A stretch of 64,000 nucleotides of DNA from Botryosphaeria dothidea (GCA_011503125.2 WWBZ02000073.1:62001-126000), one strand, 5' to 3'. Positions 1-12,547 are shown, counted from the first letter of the stretch. The notes: generated from the sequence alone by a model not told the origin. Numbers and translations: made by a program.

Positions 1-167
1 CTCTTTAATGCCCAACCCCGCATCGGCACTCTCTCTCGGATCTTTAGTATCCTCGGTTATGTAGTCATCACTCGTGTATATAAGTAAGTCTACCGACCTC
101 CCTCTCAGGAGACAGGCAGAATCTACTCTCTTTTCTAACCTTACACTCTTTACTCTTAAATCCAACA
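1..167 (+). repeat. Left LTR (3' portion) of copia element 1
   Basis: This matches the right LTR at 5074-5312 and the solo LTRs at 57441-57680 and 58672-58911, and ends in the same AAATCCAACA terminus. The first ~70 bp of the LTR lie outside the window. A TATATAAG box is present near 77-84. Confidence 0.92.
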
Positions 168-183
168 GTTATAAGCCCGGGGG
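168..183 (+). other. Primer-binding site of copia element 1 (tRNA-iMet half)
   Basis: The sequence GTTATAAGCCCGG directly follows the LTR. It is the RIP-altered form (ATG to ATA) of the GTTATGAGCCCGG found in copia element 2, which is complementary to the anticodon stem-loop of initiator tRNA-Met. Confidence 0.7.
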
Positions 184-3100
184 ACGCTACGGCTGGACGC
201 CAAGACTACCCCACTTCTTAGCTCTTTGCTGATCAACTCTCCTACTTAACTGAGTACTCTTTACTAACACGTAACTGCTGTCATCTACGGCTTCTACCCG
301 GTTACAGGCTACGGCGACTGAACTAATAACTTAACACGGAGCCACACTGGCTACCACCTCTGCTCGAATCCAACTAGACTAATAATAACTTACTAACAAC
401 ATGGGAGACTCTACCAAATCCCACATACTTACTAAGTCTTCGGACTAGAATTACTGGTTATTCCTGGTGAAAGGAAGAGCCTAGAACACTGATATCTGGA
501 GCCTCGTTGATTCTTTACTGACAACTAAACCTTAGGGTACAACTAAACCTAAGAAACCAATAATTTAAGGCACAGTTACTGCTAATAAGAAGCTTACTTA
601 TAACTATAAGATAAGCAACTATCGCGTAGACTACGCACTCTACGAAAAATAATAAAAGGCACTTGCTAATCTTGCAACCTATATCTAGGACTTAATCGCC
701 ATAAATCTGCTCCCGTATATTAGCAACACGGATTCGGACAATTATCCTTAGACCTATCTAATAACGCTTAAAGCTAAACTCGCACTAACCAATGAAGCTA
801 CCGATCTGGAACTCGAATAGTAGTACAATTAGCTCAAGCGAGGACCAACTAACCAGAACATTGAGAAATAGCTTTAATCTTAGGAAGAGGTCTATACCAA
901 AGCCAAGCAACGCGACTTACTATAAGTCAAAGACGACCGACTAGTTAGAGACTTTCTCCTCTCCCTTCGAGGAATCGATTCCACCTACTCTTAGATAGAA
1001 CTATACCTTCTACGAGGCTAAGAAACTAAGCCAACTCTTTATAAAGCTGTTAAAGACTACAGGCAACACCTACGCATCGAGAATCTCGAGAAACTATCCA
1101 AATCCTCGAAGCACTTAGCCTTCCCGGCCACTTTCAAGGGCAAGGAATAGGAAAACAACGAAAAGCCACCTTGTATCTGTAGACTTAATCACTGGTATAA
1201 GGACTGTTTCTACCTGAACGAGGATATACGGCCCAAGCACTAGACACCAAATAAGGCTGCTCAAACACGTATTAACGAGAAACTTAAGGATCCAAAAATC
1301 AAGGCACGAATCGACTATGCACTAAATCGAGAAAAGGAAAGACAACTCGGTTCTCTATCTACTACAAACACGACTACAACTCTAACACCCAACGTTTAAA
1401 GCAAATTACCTTCAATCGAGGTCGCCTTATTCTCTGTTATTAGTCACTCTATAAGGAGAGCTAATACTTCTCTTTAGTTATCCTGGATTCTCGACTCTGG
1501 AACAGATCATCATATCTGTAACTAATCCATGTAGGATAGATTCAAACAAACCAGAGCTGCTGAACCAGACGAATACCTCACCTGTGGAGAAACAACTACA
1601 CTAATTACTGCGTATAGGATAGTCACTATCAACGTCAAGACACCATCTGGTAAAGGCCATATCACTCTCTAAGATGTTGTAATGTCTCCATCTTTTATAG
1701 CTAATCTTATATCGCTTGACAAAGCTCTTGAAGCAGGAATCGACTGGAACCCAAGGACTGGAACTCTAAGCAAGAACAATCAGACTCTCTGCTTCACTGA
1801 ACGATATAACGGACACTTCTACCTTGAACGAAATGCAGCACCGCTCCAAGCTTACTCTTTACTTCTCGCAACTTAACTAACTGCTTTCGCAACCAAAGCC
1901 GCATATATTACTAACTGGTACCGTATCCTTGGCCACGCTAGCTAGGAAACTCTTTAATATCTCGAAGAATCCACCGAAGGAACACAAATCACTCTATCAC
2001 TATCTGAACAACCACTCCAGCACTGCGAAACCTATACACTATTAAAGGCTCACAGGATCGTCTCTCGATTACCAGATAAGGAGGAAGAATCAACTAAACC
2101 TTTCTCACGCGTTATATTTGACCTACTCTAGCTTACACCAGCCTATAACGGAGATAAATGGATAGCTTATCTTGCTTGCTCATCATTAAACTTTATCCTC
2201 CTATTTATATACCGGCATAAATCAGATACTTCTAAACTAGCCATCTATAGACTTAAAATTATTAAGATCCGCTACTAGGGTAAGGTTATCTTCTTTAGAA
2301 CTAATAGAGAAACTATACTCGGAAATACCTTTCTCTCCTATCTTATAGATCATGGAATTACCCTTAAAACCTCAGCTCTAGCAACACCCGAGCAAAACGG
2401 ACACTCTAAACGCTCAGGGGGTATACTTCTTATTAGAGCACGAGCTATGCGAATTGGCGCGAACCTTCTAGAAAGACTATAGCCTAAAACTATCCGAGCC
2501 GCCGCCTATATCCATAATAGGACTCCACTCAAGAAACTCGGCTAGATTACACCTTTTAAAAGAGTCACTGGCAATAGACCAAATCTCTCGCATCTTAAAG
2601 CCTACGGATGCAAAGCCTACTCTCTACGCAAAGATCTTCTACGCACTCATAAGCTTGCTGAACGAGCATTCATCGGATATCTTGTTGGGTACGACTCGAC
2701 CAACATCTTCCGCATCTGGATCCTAAGCCAGGATAAAGTAATACGGACCAGAGACGTCACTTTTAACGAAAATAGCTTCTTCGATCTATTAGAGACTAAT
2801 ATCGGTAAAACCCTTGGAAAGGAGATAATTGAGACTCTCAATACTCCTGCTCTGCCATTAATCTATAGTCTTATACCTTAGGAAGAACCTGAATCCTCTA
2901 CCCTCAATTAACACAATCAGATAATAAACTAATAATCTCAAGCTGAGAAAGACCCATTAACTTAAACGCTACCCATACCCTTAGAATTAGTAGAACCTAA
3001 AGTAGGACCTCTCGAATTAGAAGAAGAATAAGAATAAGAATAAGAATAAGAACAAGAACAAGAGCAAGAGCAAGAGCAAACTGAACAACGACTCGGACCT

Positions 3101-5073
3101 CTACTACCTGCCTAATATAATACTTCACCTCAACTAGGCGCTGCTTCCGGTAATAGAGCACTACGAGGAGCAGATATCTTAGCCACATTTACTAAAGAAA
3201 CTATTATTCCAGAAAATAGCTCACGAAGTTCTCGGAATCAAAATCCAAACTATAGCAATGACCCTTTTAGAAAGCCTCGAAAACCACGAAAAGAAGCATA
3301 TACTGCAACACTTGCTCAAGCTCAAGAACAACTAAAATCGACTTTCTACAACGCGTTCTCAGCTGCAATCAACACTCCAAAACCTAAGTCTCAAGTTCAT
3401 CGAGACAATCTTCTACTAGAGCCAAAGAACTTCGAGGAACTCCTCAATCATCCATTTAAGGACGATTTTTTTGCCTTACTCCTCGAGGAAATCCAGAAAC
3501 TTAAGCAAATCCAAACCTGGATATAAGTCCTAGTTACTCAAGTACACAAGGCAAAGAAACGGATTATTCTACTTACCTGGGTATTTAAGTATAAGTTCGA
3601 CGAAGAAGGATACCTTATTAAGTTTAAAGCTCGACTCTGTATTAGAGGAGACCTTTAATCAACTACTTAGGATACCTACGCTACTACGCTTACTGTACGA
3701 ATCTTTAGAGGACTTATAGTAATTATGGCTGCTTTCGACCTTAAATTAAGGCAGTACGATATTATTAATGCGTATCCACACGTCCTAATCGACGAGGAAA
3801 CATATTATAAACTACTACTAGGCATAAAAATCAAGGACGGACTCGTTCTCCTACTCCTACGAGCATTATATGGACTTAAATAATTACTAGCTCTCTGGCA
3901 AAAGTACTTATTAAAAATACTTCAAAATCTCGGCCTTACTAAAGTGCTAGAAGCTCCTTACCTATTTATAAACGAATATATAGTTCTATTCTTCTTCGTG
4001 GATGATATCGTTATTATCTACCATAGGGATTACACTACTTATATCGATAAATTCTAACGAAAACTCTTCGAAATCTACGAGATGCGATACCTTAGCGAAC
4101 TCTAATAGTTTCTAGCAATTAGAATTATCCGAAATAGAGACGAGCGCAAACTCTGGCTATACCAAGACTCTTATATTACTAAACTTACTGCGAAATTTAA
4201 TATTAAAGAGGATTTAAAGCGCACAGTTCCTCTCCTACCTGACGAATCTATTACTTAAAATCTTAAACAAGCTACTAAATAAGATATCTACGCATTTTAA
4301 TAGAAAGTCGGATTAATTAACTATGCTGTAGTCTATACTAGACTAGATATTATACACGCAGCATCACGACTCTCTAAATACCTATAGAATCCCTTAGCTT
4401 AGCACCTTTATCTCGCTTAACGAGTTCTTAAATATCTATTACACACTCGAAGCTACGCTCTTACTTTCTTAGGCTTTACTTAGTCTACTAAGGATCTATT
4501 TATTACTTCTAGCGACGCCTCCTTTACTTCGGATATCGATATAAGAAAAAGTATTTAAGGCTTTCTTTTCCGACTCTTTGGAGGAGCTATCGACTAGAAA
4601 GTAGCTAAATAACGTACTATTACGACCAGCAGCACCGAAGTAGAATTACTCGCTCTCTTAACTACCGCTAAGGAAACTATATAGTAGGAAAATCTCTTTA
4701 AAGTAATCGACTTCTCGACTGGACATTAGACGAAGATCTAGTATAATAATACTTAGATAATTCGCCTACTTAACGAAGAGACCTATAAGCTTATTACGAA
4801 ACTTCGTTATATTTAAATTTATAGCCACTGGCTACGCTAGGAAGTACAAGAAGGCAATATCTTAATTTCCTAGACTTCTACTACAGAAATAATTGTAGAT
4901 AGACTTACGAAACCTCTTAATAAATAGAAATATTAATACTTTCTTTAATAGATTAGACTCGAAGACATTACTACTAAATTGCAAGACAACTAACTACTCT
5001 ACTTAATTTCTCACGCTTAATACTGCTTTTACTATTACGACTCTCCTAATACGTACACGTCGTAAAGGAGGTA

Positions 5074-5312
5074 TATTAGACTTTCTTGCCTTACTACCTT
5101 AGGCATCTTAGTTATCTCGAATATTCTATCCTTTATACAACAACACTCTTTAATGCCTAACCCCGTATCGGCACTCTCTCTCGGATCTTTAGTATTCTCG
5201 GTTATATAGTTATTACTCGTGTATATAAGCAAGTCTACCGACCTCCCTCTTAGGAGATAGGCAGAATCTACTCTCTTTTCTAACCTTACACTCTTTACTC
5301 TCAAATCCAACA
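5074..5312 (+). repeat. Right LTR of copia element 1
   Basis: 239 bp, starting TATTAGACTT (RIP-changed from TGTCAGACTT) and ending AAATCCAACA. It is preceded by a purine-rich AAAGGAGG polypurine tract at about 5064-5071. Confidence 0.93.
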
Positions 5313-6378
5313 CCTAGTTTAACCCGAATCTTATTAAATACTACGATTATATCGAGTTTCGTAAACTATCTTGCCTTACTAATCCGGTTAAGGATCTTCT
5401 AGATAAGAGGTAGTAGATATCGATCCTTCCGTATAAGTTAATTAAGGGCTCGGTAGTTATAATAGAATCGTAAGCCTCTACCTAGTTTCTTTATAAAGAG
5501 GACTAGCGCTGCGGCTAGAGAATTACTTATACGGATAAAGCCTTTATCGAGTAGCTCTATAAGCGTTTTCCGGAGTACTAGTAGTTCGTCTCTAGATATA
5601 TTATATAAGGGTCTCTATAGGGCCACTAGTGTCCTCCTATTCTTATCTTTCTTAAGCTTAATCTAATAATCGATTCTAGGTCGGTATAGAGGTAACTTGT
5701 CGGCTTTACTTCTATCGAAGGTATTGTAATAAAGCAGAGGCAGACGGGTACAAGGGGCTTGGACCAGTAAGGTCTAATATAGGGGGCTAGGCTTGAGGGA
5801 CAAGGAATAAGGGAAAGGCAGAGAGGCATAGGTAAGTCTGCGGAGGGCAAGGTGGTCTAAGGAGGATATAAAGTTGCTAGACTAAAGAACTAACTACGAA
5901 GTAGAGGGGGCGAGGTTTATATACATAAAGAACTAACTAAAATACTAGCTTCCTAATTTGTAAGCAGGTAAGTCTAGATCTCGGTTTTGAGTTAACAAAG
6001 GTAAAAGAGAAGTAAGGGGTCTATAGACTAGAATCCTAACAGGTATCGAGAAACCGTTTATTTAACTAGGCTAGTAGTTTCGTCCTTAGGTCCGTATACT
6101 TCTTCTTAGTAAGTACTTTATTAATATTAGCTAGACTTACTAAGAAAACCTAGTAACCGAGTCGTTTCTTCCTCGTAAGAAGGCGGAACCTAGCGGCTCC
6201 GACCCTCCTATAGTCGAGTTCTTTTCTCTCTCTCTAGCTTTATACTACTAGGCTAGAGTCCTTAAATCTAAGAATTTCTTTTTCTATATCTAGTTCTACT
6301 CTCTCTTTTACTAACCATAGTAAGCTAAGAATAACTTTATAGCCTTTAATTCTTAGAGCTATATAGAAGTAAGGGACA
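5313..6378 (-). mobile_element. Ty3/gypsy pol relic (reverse transcriptase)
   Basis: Reading the minus strand from about 5720 to 5325 gives recognisable gypsy RT: a YRDPLYNIS stretch, then [40 protein letters not shown] and FTKLD-like segments, in the order found in Ty3/gypsy RTs and interrupted by stops. Identity breaks off at the copia LTR end (5312). From about 5750 to 6378 the DNA is AT-rich and stop-laden; it is probably more of the same element but could not be identified by eye. No LTRs were found. Confidence 0.75.
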
Positions 6379-6380
6379 AC

Positions 6381-8084
6381 ATGACCACACCAAAAAATCG
6401 ACCCCAAGCTACGGCGCCGGGAGAGGGCCCTAGGGACTCTCCTAGGCTTCGCGAGTCCCAAAACAGTACTCAAGACAACTGCAGCCGCGAAGTGGTTGAT
6501 GTAGAGGACACAGGAAGAGGCGAACAGCCTCCCCCAGTGACTACCTCTACCCAGCCCCAATACACCCCTAAGAAACCGTAGAGTACCCAGTACAGCGTAG
6601 AATACGTTGAGAGAGCCTCAAAAACAGCAGACACCCTCCTCCAAGCCCTACAAACATCCGCTAGCCTCCCTTTAGTCCTCTCTAGCCAGGTGAAAAATTT
6701 TCTCGACATTGCCAAGACAATCTTCCAGGATCATATTATTTATTTTTATTTATTTATTTATTTAGTTTTACGTCCTTTTTTCAGCCTAAGACTATTAAAG
6801 ACGGAGTTTCTAGAACTCGTGGCTATGGAAGGGTAATACCTCTTTTGGTAAAGGTGGGCTTTTTAGGTCCAGGATCATATTACTATCTGCCAGGAGGCAG
6901 CCACCAAGGAGCCAGGCCTTAAGGACATCCTCAAAGAGGTCCAACAGGTCCAAAAGACAGTCAACCGTATCCAGGCTACCTCTACACCCACACCCAACAC
7001 TCGCAGCTAGGCATAAATTGCAGCCCAAGCAGCCCCGAAGCCCCCTACCCCCCCAGCCACCACTAAACTTACCCTCCACTTCCCAGAGACAGCAAATAGA
7101 TAAGAAATAGCCAAGCTCTCAAATAAGGTAATCATCAGAAAGATCTAGGCAGGAAAAAGCTGGGCGTGCAAGAAAGTACTTGCTGCCAAGAAGCTCCCCA
7201 GTAGAGACGTTAGGATCTTTATACCGGATGAAGCAACCAGAACAGCCCTTCTCCAGGACCAGGAATAGACTATAGGACTGGGAAAAGAAGTCAGGCCTAA
7301 CCAGCAGCTATACTCAGTGCTAGTACACAACGTCCCTCGAGAAGGAATCGACACCACAGACCCCCAAGCCATCCAAACCATCCAGGAGCAGAACCTATCT
7401 CTACACCCAGGACTACGTATTAGCAAGCTAGCCTGGCTAAAGAGGAAGCTCCCGGAGGGGAAAACTCACTCAGCGATTATTCTCAGCACTACAGACCCCG
7501 AGGCAGCCAACCAGATTATTACTAAAGGACTTATTAGTAACTATGCGCTCTACACAGTAGAATACTATAGTGCAGCCTTTACAGTAACCCAGTGCTTCAA
7601 GTGCCAGGACTATGGCCACATCTCCACCTACTATAGAAGGGAGAACAAGTGTGGCCAGTGTGCAGAGGCACATAACACCCAAGAGTGCCCTAAGGAAAAA
7701 ATGCAGTGTGCAAACTACTCACAAAAGCACACGGCCTGGAGCAACGCCTGCCCAGCACGCAGAGCCCGCCAGGCAAAGGCCACCCAGGCCCGCCTAGCGG
7801 CTCCAGAGAGGTACAGGGTAGGATGCCCTATGGCTAAGATATAGCCCTAAACCAACTGGTTGACGGTCGGGCCAAGGAAGAGGCCCAGAGAGGAGGAGCC
7901 GGCCAAGAGAGGGCCAGGCAGGCCAAGGGACCTGAGCCGCCCCCCGCCTCCTAACCAAATGCGGTTTACCGGACTTAACAGCTCCCAGCATGCCTCGGGG
8001 GAGGAGCCCGCGGGAACTTCCTCCGCCTCGCAGCCCACACCACCGCCTCCCTCGCAGCCTAACTTAGAGATAGAAGAAAGTTAA
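6381..8084 (+). pseudogene. LINE ORF1 (gag-like, CCHC zinc knuckles), broken
   Basis: This is a single frame opening with ATG at 6381. It is interrupted by stops, including TAG at 7842-7844, and by the 129-bp insertion at 6739-6867. The central part (7317-7844) carries three CCHC-type knuckles, recognisable as CFKCQDYGH, CGQCAEAHNTQEC and CANYSQKHTAWSNAC, typical of RNA-binding LINE ORF1 proteins. The C-terminus (7860-8084) is proline- and lysine/arginine-rich. The ORF ends in TAATG: stop 8082-8084 overlaps the ORF2 start at 8084. Confidence 0.8.
6739..6867 (-). mobile_element. SINE-like 129-bp retroposed insertion with 15-bp target duplication
   Basis: The identical 15-mer TCCAGGATCATATTA occurs at 6724-6738 and 6868-6882. 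Removing the insert plus one copy joins ORF1 of the LINE in frame. On the minus strand the insert ends in an A-rich (TAAA)n tail, as expected for target-primed retroposition. A GAGTTCTAGAAACTC hairpin loosely resembles a tRNA T-arm/B-box. It could instead be a severely 5'-truncated LINE. Confidence 0.7.
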
Positions 8085-11000
8085 TGTTAGATACAGGCGC
8101 TTTCTCCATCGTACAGTATAACGTCTATAAGAGCAAGGATAGGGTAATGCTCCCGCTCTTCAAGGAGGTGGACCCAAAAATCCACCATATCCTAGCTATC
8201 CAGGAACCCTAGAGGAACCCGAGGGTGAAGACAACAGCAAGACACCCTGCCTACCATATAGTTTTCCCTCAGGAGGGGACGGCAAGAACCTACTTCTTTA
8301 TAAGCAAGGCTATTACCCCCGACTCCTAGCAAGCAATAGTCCACTCACCAGATCTTATTACACTATCCCTTACCACTAAGACACGTATAATCCATATTTA
8401 TAACTACTATAATCCCCCGCCAGCCTCTTACACTAGTATAGCTCTAGAAACCCTATCTCTTCTACCGGAAGTTCTTAGAAAACTAGGAGAGTATATCCTC
8501 CTAGGGGACTTTAACCTCCACTATCCTATCTAGGGAGGTATAACCTCCCTAACACACTATACCCTAGCGGATAACCTAATTAAGATAGCTACCGCAGCTA
8601 ATCTTAACCTCGCCCTTCTAAGGGGCACTATTACTAGACGAGATAGTAGCAGTAAGAGTACTCTAGACCTTTTCTTTATATCACGGTGGCTAGAGGAGAG
8701 AATCCTTAGCTATAGAGTTAGCTAGGAGCTCAAATCATCCTCTGACCACCTACCTATCCTCACTATACTTGATTTTTCTCCTACTCCCGCAGAACTACGC
8801 CCCCTAAGGCCCTAGTAGAAGAAAGTAGACTGGAAGAGAACTAATAATATACTCCAATTAAAGCTCGAACACCTTAAAGCAGCCCCTCTTGACACTAAAG
8901 CAGACCTGGAATACTTTACTACACTACTCTAGGAGGCCATCCAAAGGATAATCTAGGAGACTATCCTAGTAGCGAGACCCTCGCCCTGGGCCTCTATACA
9001 ATGGACAAAGGAGTGTTCGGACCTAGTGCACTAGGCTAGAGCAGCTAGAAGGAAGTGGACGGCCATAGGGAGAGAGGAGGACTAGGTAGTATACCAAACT
9101 ATTGCTAATAGCAAGAAGAGGCAGATTAGAAGAGATAGAATAAAAGCATGGCGCAGAATAGTAGCTAAGATTGCTTCGGACCCATCTACACTCTGGAAGC
9201 TCTTAAAGTAGGCAAGAACAAGGGTACTGGAACCTCCAGCCCCACCTCAGTTCCTACCCCTCTAGGGAGCAGATAAACAACTACATTACGATAACCAGTC
9301 CAAGGCAGAAATCCTTACCAACCAGTTCTTCCCACCTCCTAGGGTCACCGACGTCTCAGATCTGGATGGGTGCACATACCCAGAGCCAGTAGAGATTCCC
9401 CAAGACCTTACTAAAGAGCAGGTCCTCCACACCATCAAGAAGCCTCCCCCAGACAAGGCACCAGGCCCAGACAAGATCATCAACAGGTTCCTAAAGCAAT
9501 ACGCTAAGATACTAAGGGGACCCCTCACCAGGCTCTTCCAGGGATGCCTCGCACTTAGATACCACCCTAGGCAGTTCAAAAGCTCTATTACCGTAGTCCT
9601 TAGGAAACCACAGAGGGACGACTATACCAAAGCCAAGTCATTTAGGCCGATTGCTTTACTTAATACGCTAGGGAAGCTACTTAAGAGGATTATAGCAGAC
9701 AGAATCTCCCAGGCTACTGAAGCATACGGCCTGCTCCCTAATACATAGATAGGAGCTAGGAGAAACAGGTCCGCAGTAGCAGCTCTCGACCTGCTCACAG
9801 AATAGATCTATACTATCTAGGCACAAGATCCAGGGCTAGTGGCTTCAGTCCTCAGCCTGGATATCTTAGGAGCATATGACCACGTATCTTATAGAAGGCT
9901 TCTCTATAATATAAGGATAGTAAGACTCCCGGAATGGGTAGAAAGATTTACTTAATCCTTTCTATAGGACCGTACTACTCAGCTATCCTTCGGAGACTTT
10001 ACTAGTCCACCAATCTAGACCTTAACCGGGATTCCCTAGGGATCCTTACTATCTCCGATCCTCTACCTATTCTTTATCTTTAACCTACTTACACAGCTAC
10101 GTAGGGGTAATACCTTCCCCCTTAGATTCGTCGATAATACTAATATCCTAACCTTTAGTAGATCTATAGAATAGAACTATAGGATACTAGAGGGAGTATA
10201 TCAAATTTGCGAGCACTAGGCAGCTACCTACGGGTTAGCTTTCTCGCCCGATAAGTATCACCTTACTTATTTTATAAGAAAACTAAGGAGATTTAATATA
10301 GCAGCAGAGATCCGTATCCCGGGATTTACTAGATGCCCAGAGCCTATAATTAAGATTCTAGGAGTCCACGTAGACAACAAGCTTAGATAGGGACCCTATA
10401 TTAGGGAAATAGGAGCTAAGGCAATCAAATAGTATATATCTCTCTCTAGACTCGTAGTATCTACCTAGGGAGCTTTATTTACTAAAGCCCGCCATATCTA
10501 TATGGCTATGGTGAGACTAGTCATGACCTACGGCTATGGGGTATAGTACGTCCCAGAGGGAACCCCAGGGTGGAGAAAGACAGCCACCCAGCCACTGCAG
10601 AAGATTTAAAACCAGTGCCTACGCACTATCTCAGGGGTATACAAGTTAACCAGCACATAAACTTTAGAGCACGAGACGGGGATTTCCCTACTCTCACTCT
10701 ACCTGGACGAACTAACGCTGGCCCAGACTATTAGAACTAGGGATGGCCTAGTGGCAATGGTGGTAGAGGACACTTGCCAGAGCATTAAAGAGATAGCCCG
10801 GGCCATACTAGGCACCAGAGGCACAGCCGGCCCAGCCAGAAGAACTCTACTTAGAGAAAGAGCAATAGCCCTCCTTAACTACTGTCCCCCTACCTACCAG
10901 AGTCTTCCGGAGCGAACAAGACTACGTATAGCATATAGGAACAAGTGGAAGAAGAGATGGATAAAGTTTACCAGCCAAGGAAGGCAAGATAAGCTAGTAG

Positions 11001-11449
11001 CCCAAAGCACACAGTGGAACCCAAAGATTCGACAAATTCATAGCGAACTGTCTAAGCCACAGAGCACACTCGCCACTCTACTGCGTACTAAGCATATTAG
11101 ACTAGAGGACTTCCTCTCTAGGCGCAAGGTGCCAGGACACCCTAGCCCTGCCTGTCCATGCGGCTGGCATAGACAAACCCCAAAGCATATCCTCCTCTTC
11201 TACCCCCACTCCCAACAGGGCAGGGCACAGATGCTCCAAAGGGCAGGGACCACGGACTACGATTCCCTCCTCTCAACAAAAAAGGGGATTAAAGTAGCAA
11301 CAGACTGGTTCTTATACCTAGGGCTGCTCAAGCAATTCAGCCTAGCAAGGGAACTAATCCAGGAGGACAACCAGGAAGAGGAACCAGGGGGACCACCAGG
11401 ACCACCAGGACCACCAGGACCACCAGGACCCGGACAACTACGAGGATAA
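8084..11449 (+). pseudogene. LINE ORF2 (endonuclease-RT-RNase H), broken
   Basis: One frame of 1121 codons with many premature stops. The endonuclease start (IVQYNVYKSK, then LAIQEP) is at about 8100-8215 and the endonuclease GDFNLHYP motif near 8505-8530. RT segments run from about 9400 to 10450. The RT catalytic site near 10125-10150 reads FVDNT where the family has FVDDT, so a catalytic aspartate is lost by a G-to-A change. The last long open part (10751-11449) carries a C-x-C...H...H finger (ACPCGWHRQTPKHI). The protein ends in a short collagen-like Gly-Pro-Pro tract encoded by 9-bp GGACCACCA repeats (about 11388-11432). Confidence 0.85.
11388..11432 (+). repeat. Tandem 9-bp GGACCACCA repeat
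   Basis: About five near-perfect copies encode Gly-Pro-Pro repeats at the C-terminal end of the LINE ORF2. This is probably local replication slippage rather than a functional collagen domain. Confidence 0.85.
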
Positions 11450-11680
11450 GGACTGAAGGGATAGGTCTAGTAGGTGAATATAGGGCTGCCATAGCAGCCG
11501 CTACTGGTAAGAAGGAAAAACAAGAACTAGTATAGGATAGCATGCCTAGAGAGAGAGGAGGGGTTTTTGCCAGGCGAAAAGGTTTTCCCCCTCGTGTAAA
11601 ATAACTATAGATAGCCAGCCCCGCATGGACCCGTAAGGGAGCTATATCGGGAAGAAATGAATTTATCTATCTATCTATAT

Positions 11681-12400
11681 ATAAGTAATATATTAGTTAT
11701 ATAAAATATAAAGAAATATACTCTAGCTAGCTTATAAATCTAATTTATAAGACTAAAAAGTATAAGATAAAAGCTTTTAGTTCTAGTAAAAACTAAGTAG
11801 TACTTTAGTTATATAAAAATTATAGAAAATAAAAAGACTAATTAGCTAGTAAAGATAGCTATTAGTTTATAGAATAATAAATAAAGACTAGTAATAATAT
11901 TTTAAATAAGATAGAGAAATAAAAAAAAGAGGTTATAAGTCTATAAGGCCTAGTAGAAGAAGTACTAAATACTAGCCTACTAATATCTAGGCCTTAAGAT
12001 AAGAAAGAAAAGAAACTCTAAGCTAGCGCTATTAAGGTAGATACTATACCGGCTACTAGCTAAAAGAACCGGCTACGGGGATTTCGCTAAGTATTATAGA
12101 CGCCTAGGATATAAAAAGGCGGAACTTACCTATAAATGCGGCACTAAGAAGGCGTAATAGGACTTTATTAACTGCCGCCTAGCAACGGGCTAGGAGTATC
12201 TAGGAAATACGATAAGGGCAGAGAATATTAGGAACCTTCTTAGACTAACGGGGTTATTCCTCTTTTAAAACCTCCTTAAATTAACGGCGGTGTTCTAGGG
12301 GAGATGCGAGGAACCGCAAATGGCAGCTTTTTATAATAAAAATTAGATAGGAAGCGGAGGATCTCATTTGTCCAGCGAAAAGGTGGCTACTCCACCCGTC
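11681..12400 (+). mobile_element. AT-rich relic of a second LINE (3' end)
   Basis: Heavily RIP-mutated. Around 12075-12330 the plus strand translates, between stops, into GDFAKYYRRLGYKKAELTY followed by KCGTKKA and CRLATG. This resembles the C-terminal zinc-finger region of Tad-clade ORF2 proteins (H-x-x-F..YH.RF....A.L.C.CG). Upstream of 12000 nothing is identifiable beyond AT-rich sequence. Confidence 0.5.
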
Positions 12401-12472
12401 AATAAGCCCCATAGGAGGCAAAACTGGCTATGAAGCTAGTACAGATAGACGTTAATGCAACTACTACTACTA

Positions 12473-12547
12473 CGACCTCCCTCTCAGGAGACAGGCAGAA
12501 TCTACTCTCTTTTCTGACCTCATAACTCTTCACTCTCAAATCCAACA
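12473..12547 (+). repeat. Truncated copia LTR (3' 75 bp)
   Basis: Matches the 3' end of the copia-1 LTR from CGACCTCCCTCTCAGG to AAATCCAACA. The 5' two-thirds are missing, replaced by a CTA microsatellite-like run. Confidence 0.85.

Larger units (their letters stand above)
1..5312 (+). mobile_element. RIP-degraded Ty1/copia LTR retrotransposon (5' end outside window)
   Basis: Seen: the 3' part of the left LTR occupies 1-167 and the right LTR lies at 5074-5312 (239 bp). Between them is a single decayed gag-pol in copia order. Gag starts with an ATG near 401. A CxC...H....C zinc-knuckle lies around 1170-1215, an integrase region at about 1900-2650, reverse transcriptase with a VDD motif around 3990-4015, and RNase H at about 4490-4950. 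The reading frame is broken by dozens of TAA/TAG codons, mostly where related copies have CAA, CAG or TGG, as RIP produces. A glutamine-glutamate repeat at about 3020-3079 shows a run of GAA-TAA units grading into GAA-CAA. The element is inactive. It abuts a gypsy relic, which suggests insertion into it; the left target duplication is outside the window. Confidence 0.93.
6379..11680 (+). mobile_element. Degenerate Tad-type LINE (non-LTR retrotransposon)
   Basis: Two consecutive ORFs are followed by a 3' tail of ATCT repeats (about 11655-11672). ORF1 (about 6381-8084) encodes a gag-like protein with CCHC knuckles. ORF2 (8084-11449) encodes an endonuclease, reverse transcriptase and RNase H/zinc-finger C-terminus. 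The layout matches fungal Tad/CgT1-clade LINEs. Many in-frame stops and a SINE-like insertion show it is dead. Confidence 0.88.

Noticed and set aside
2997..3188. Minus-strand ORF with Leu-Val-Ile repeats
   Set aside because: Reverse reading of the Gln-Glu microsatellite in copia element 1.
11337..11543. Small minus-strand ORF with Val-Leu repeats
   Set aside because: The reverse reading of the GGACCACCA tandem repeat.
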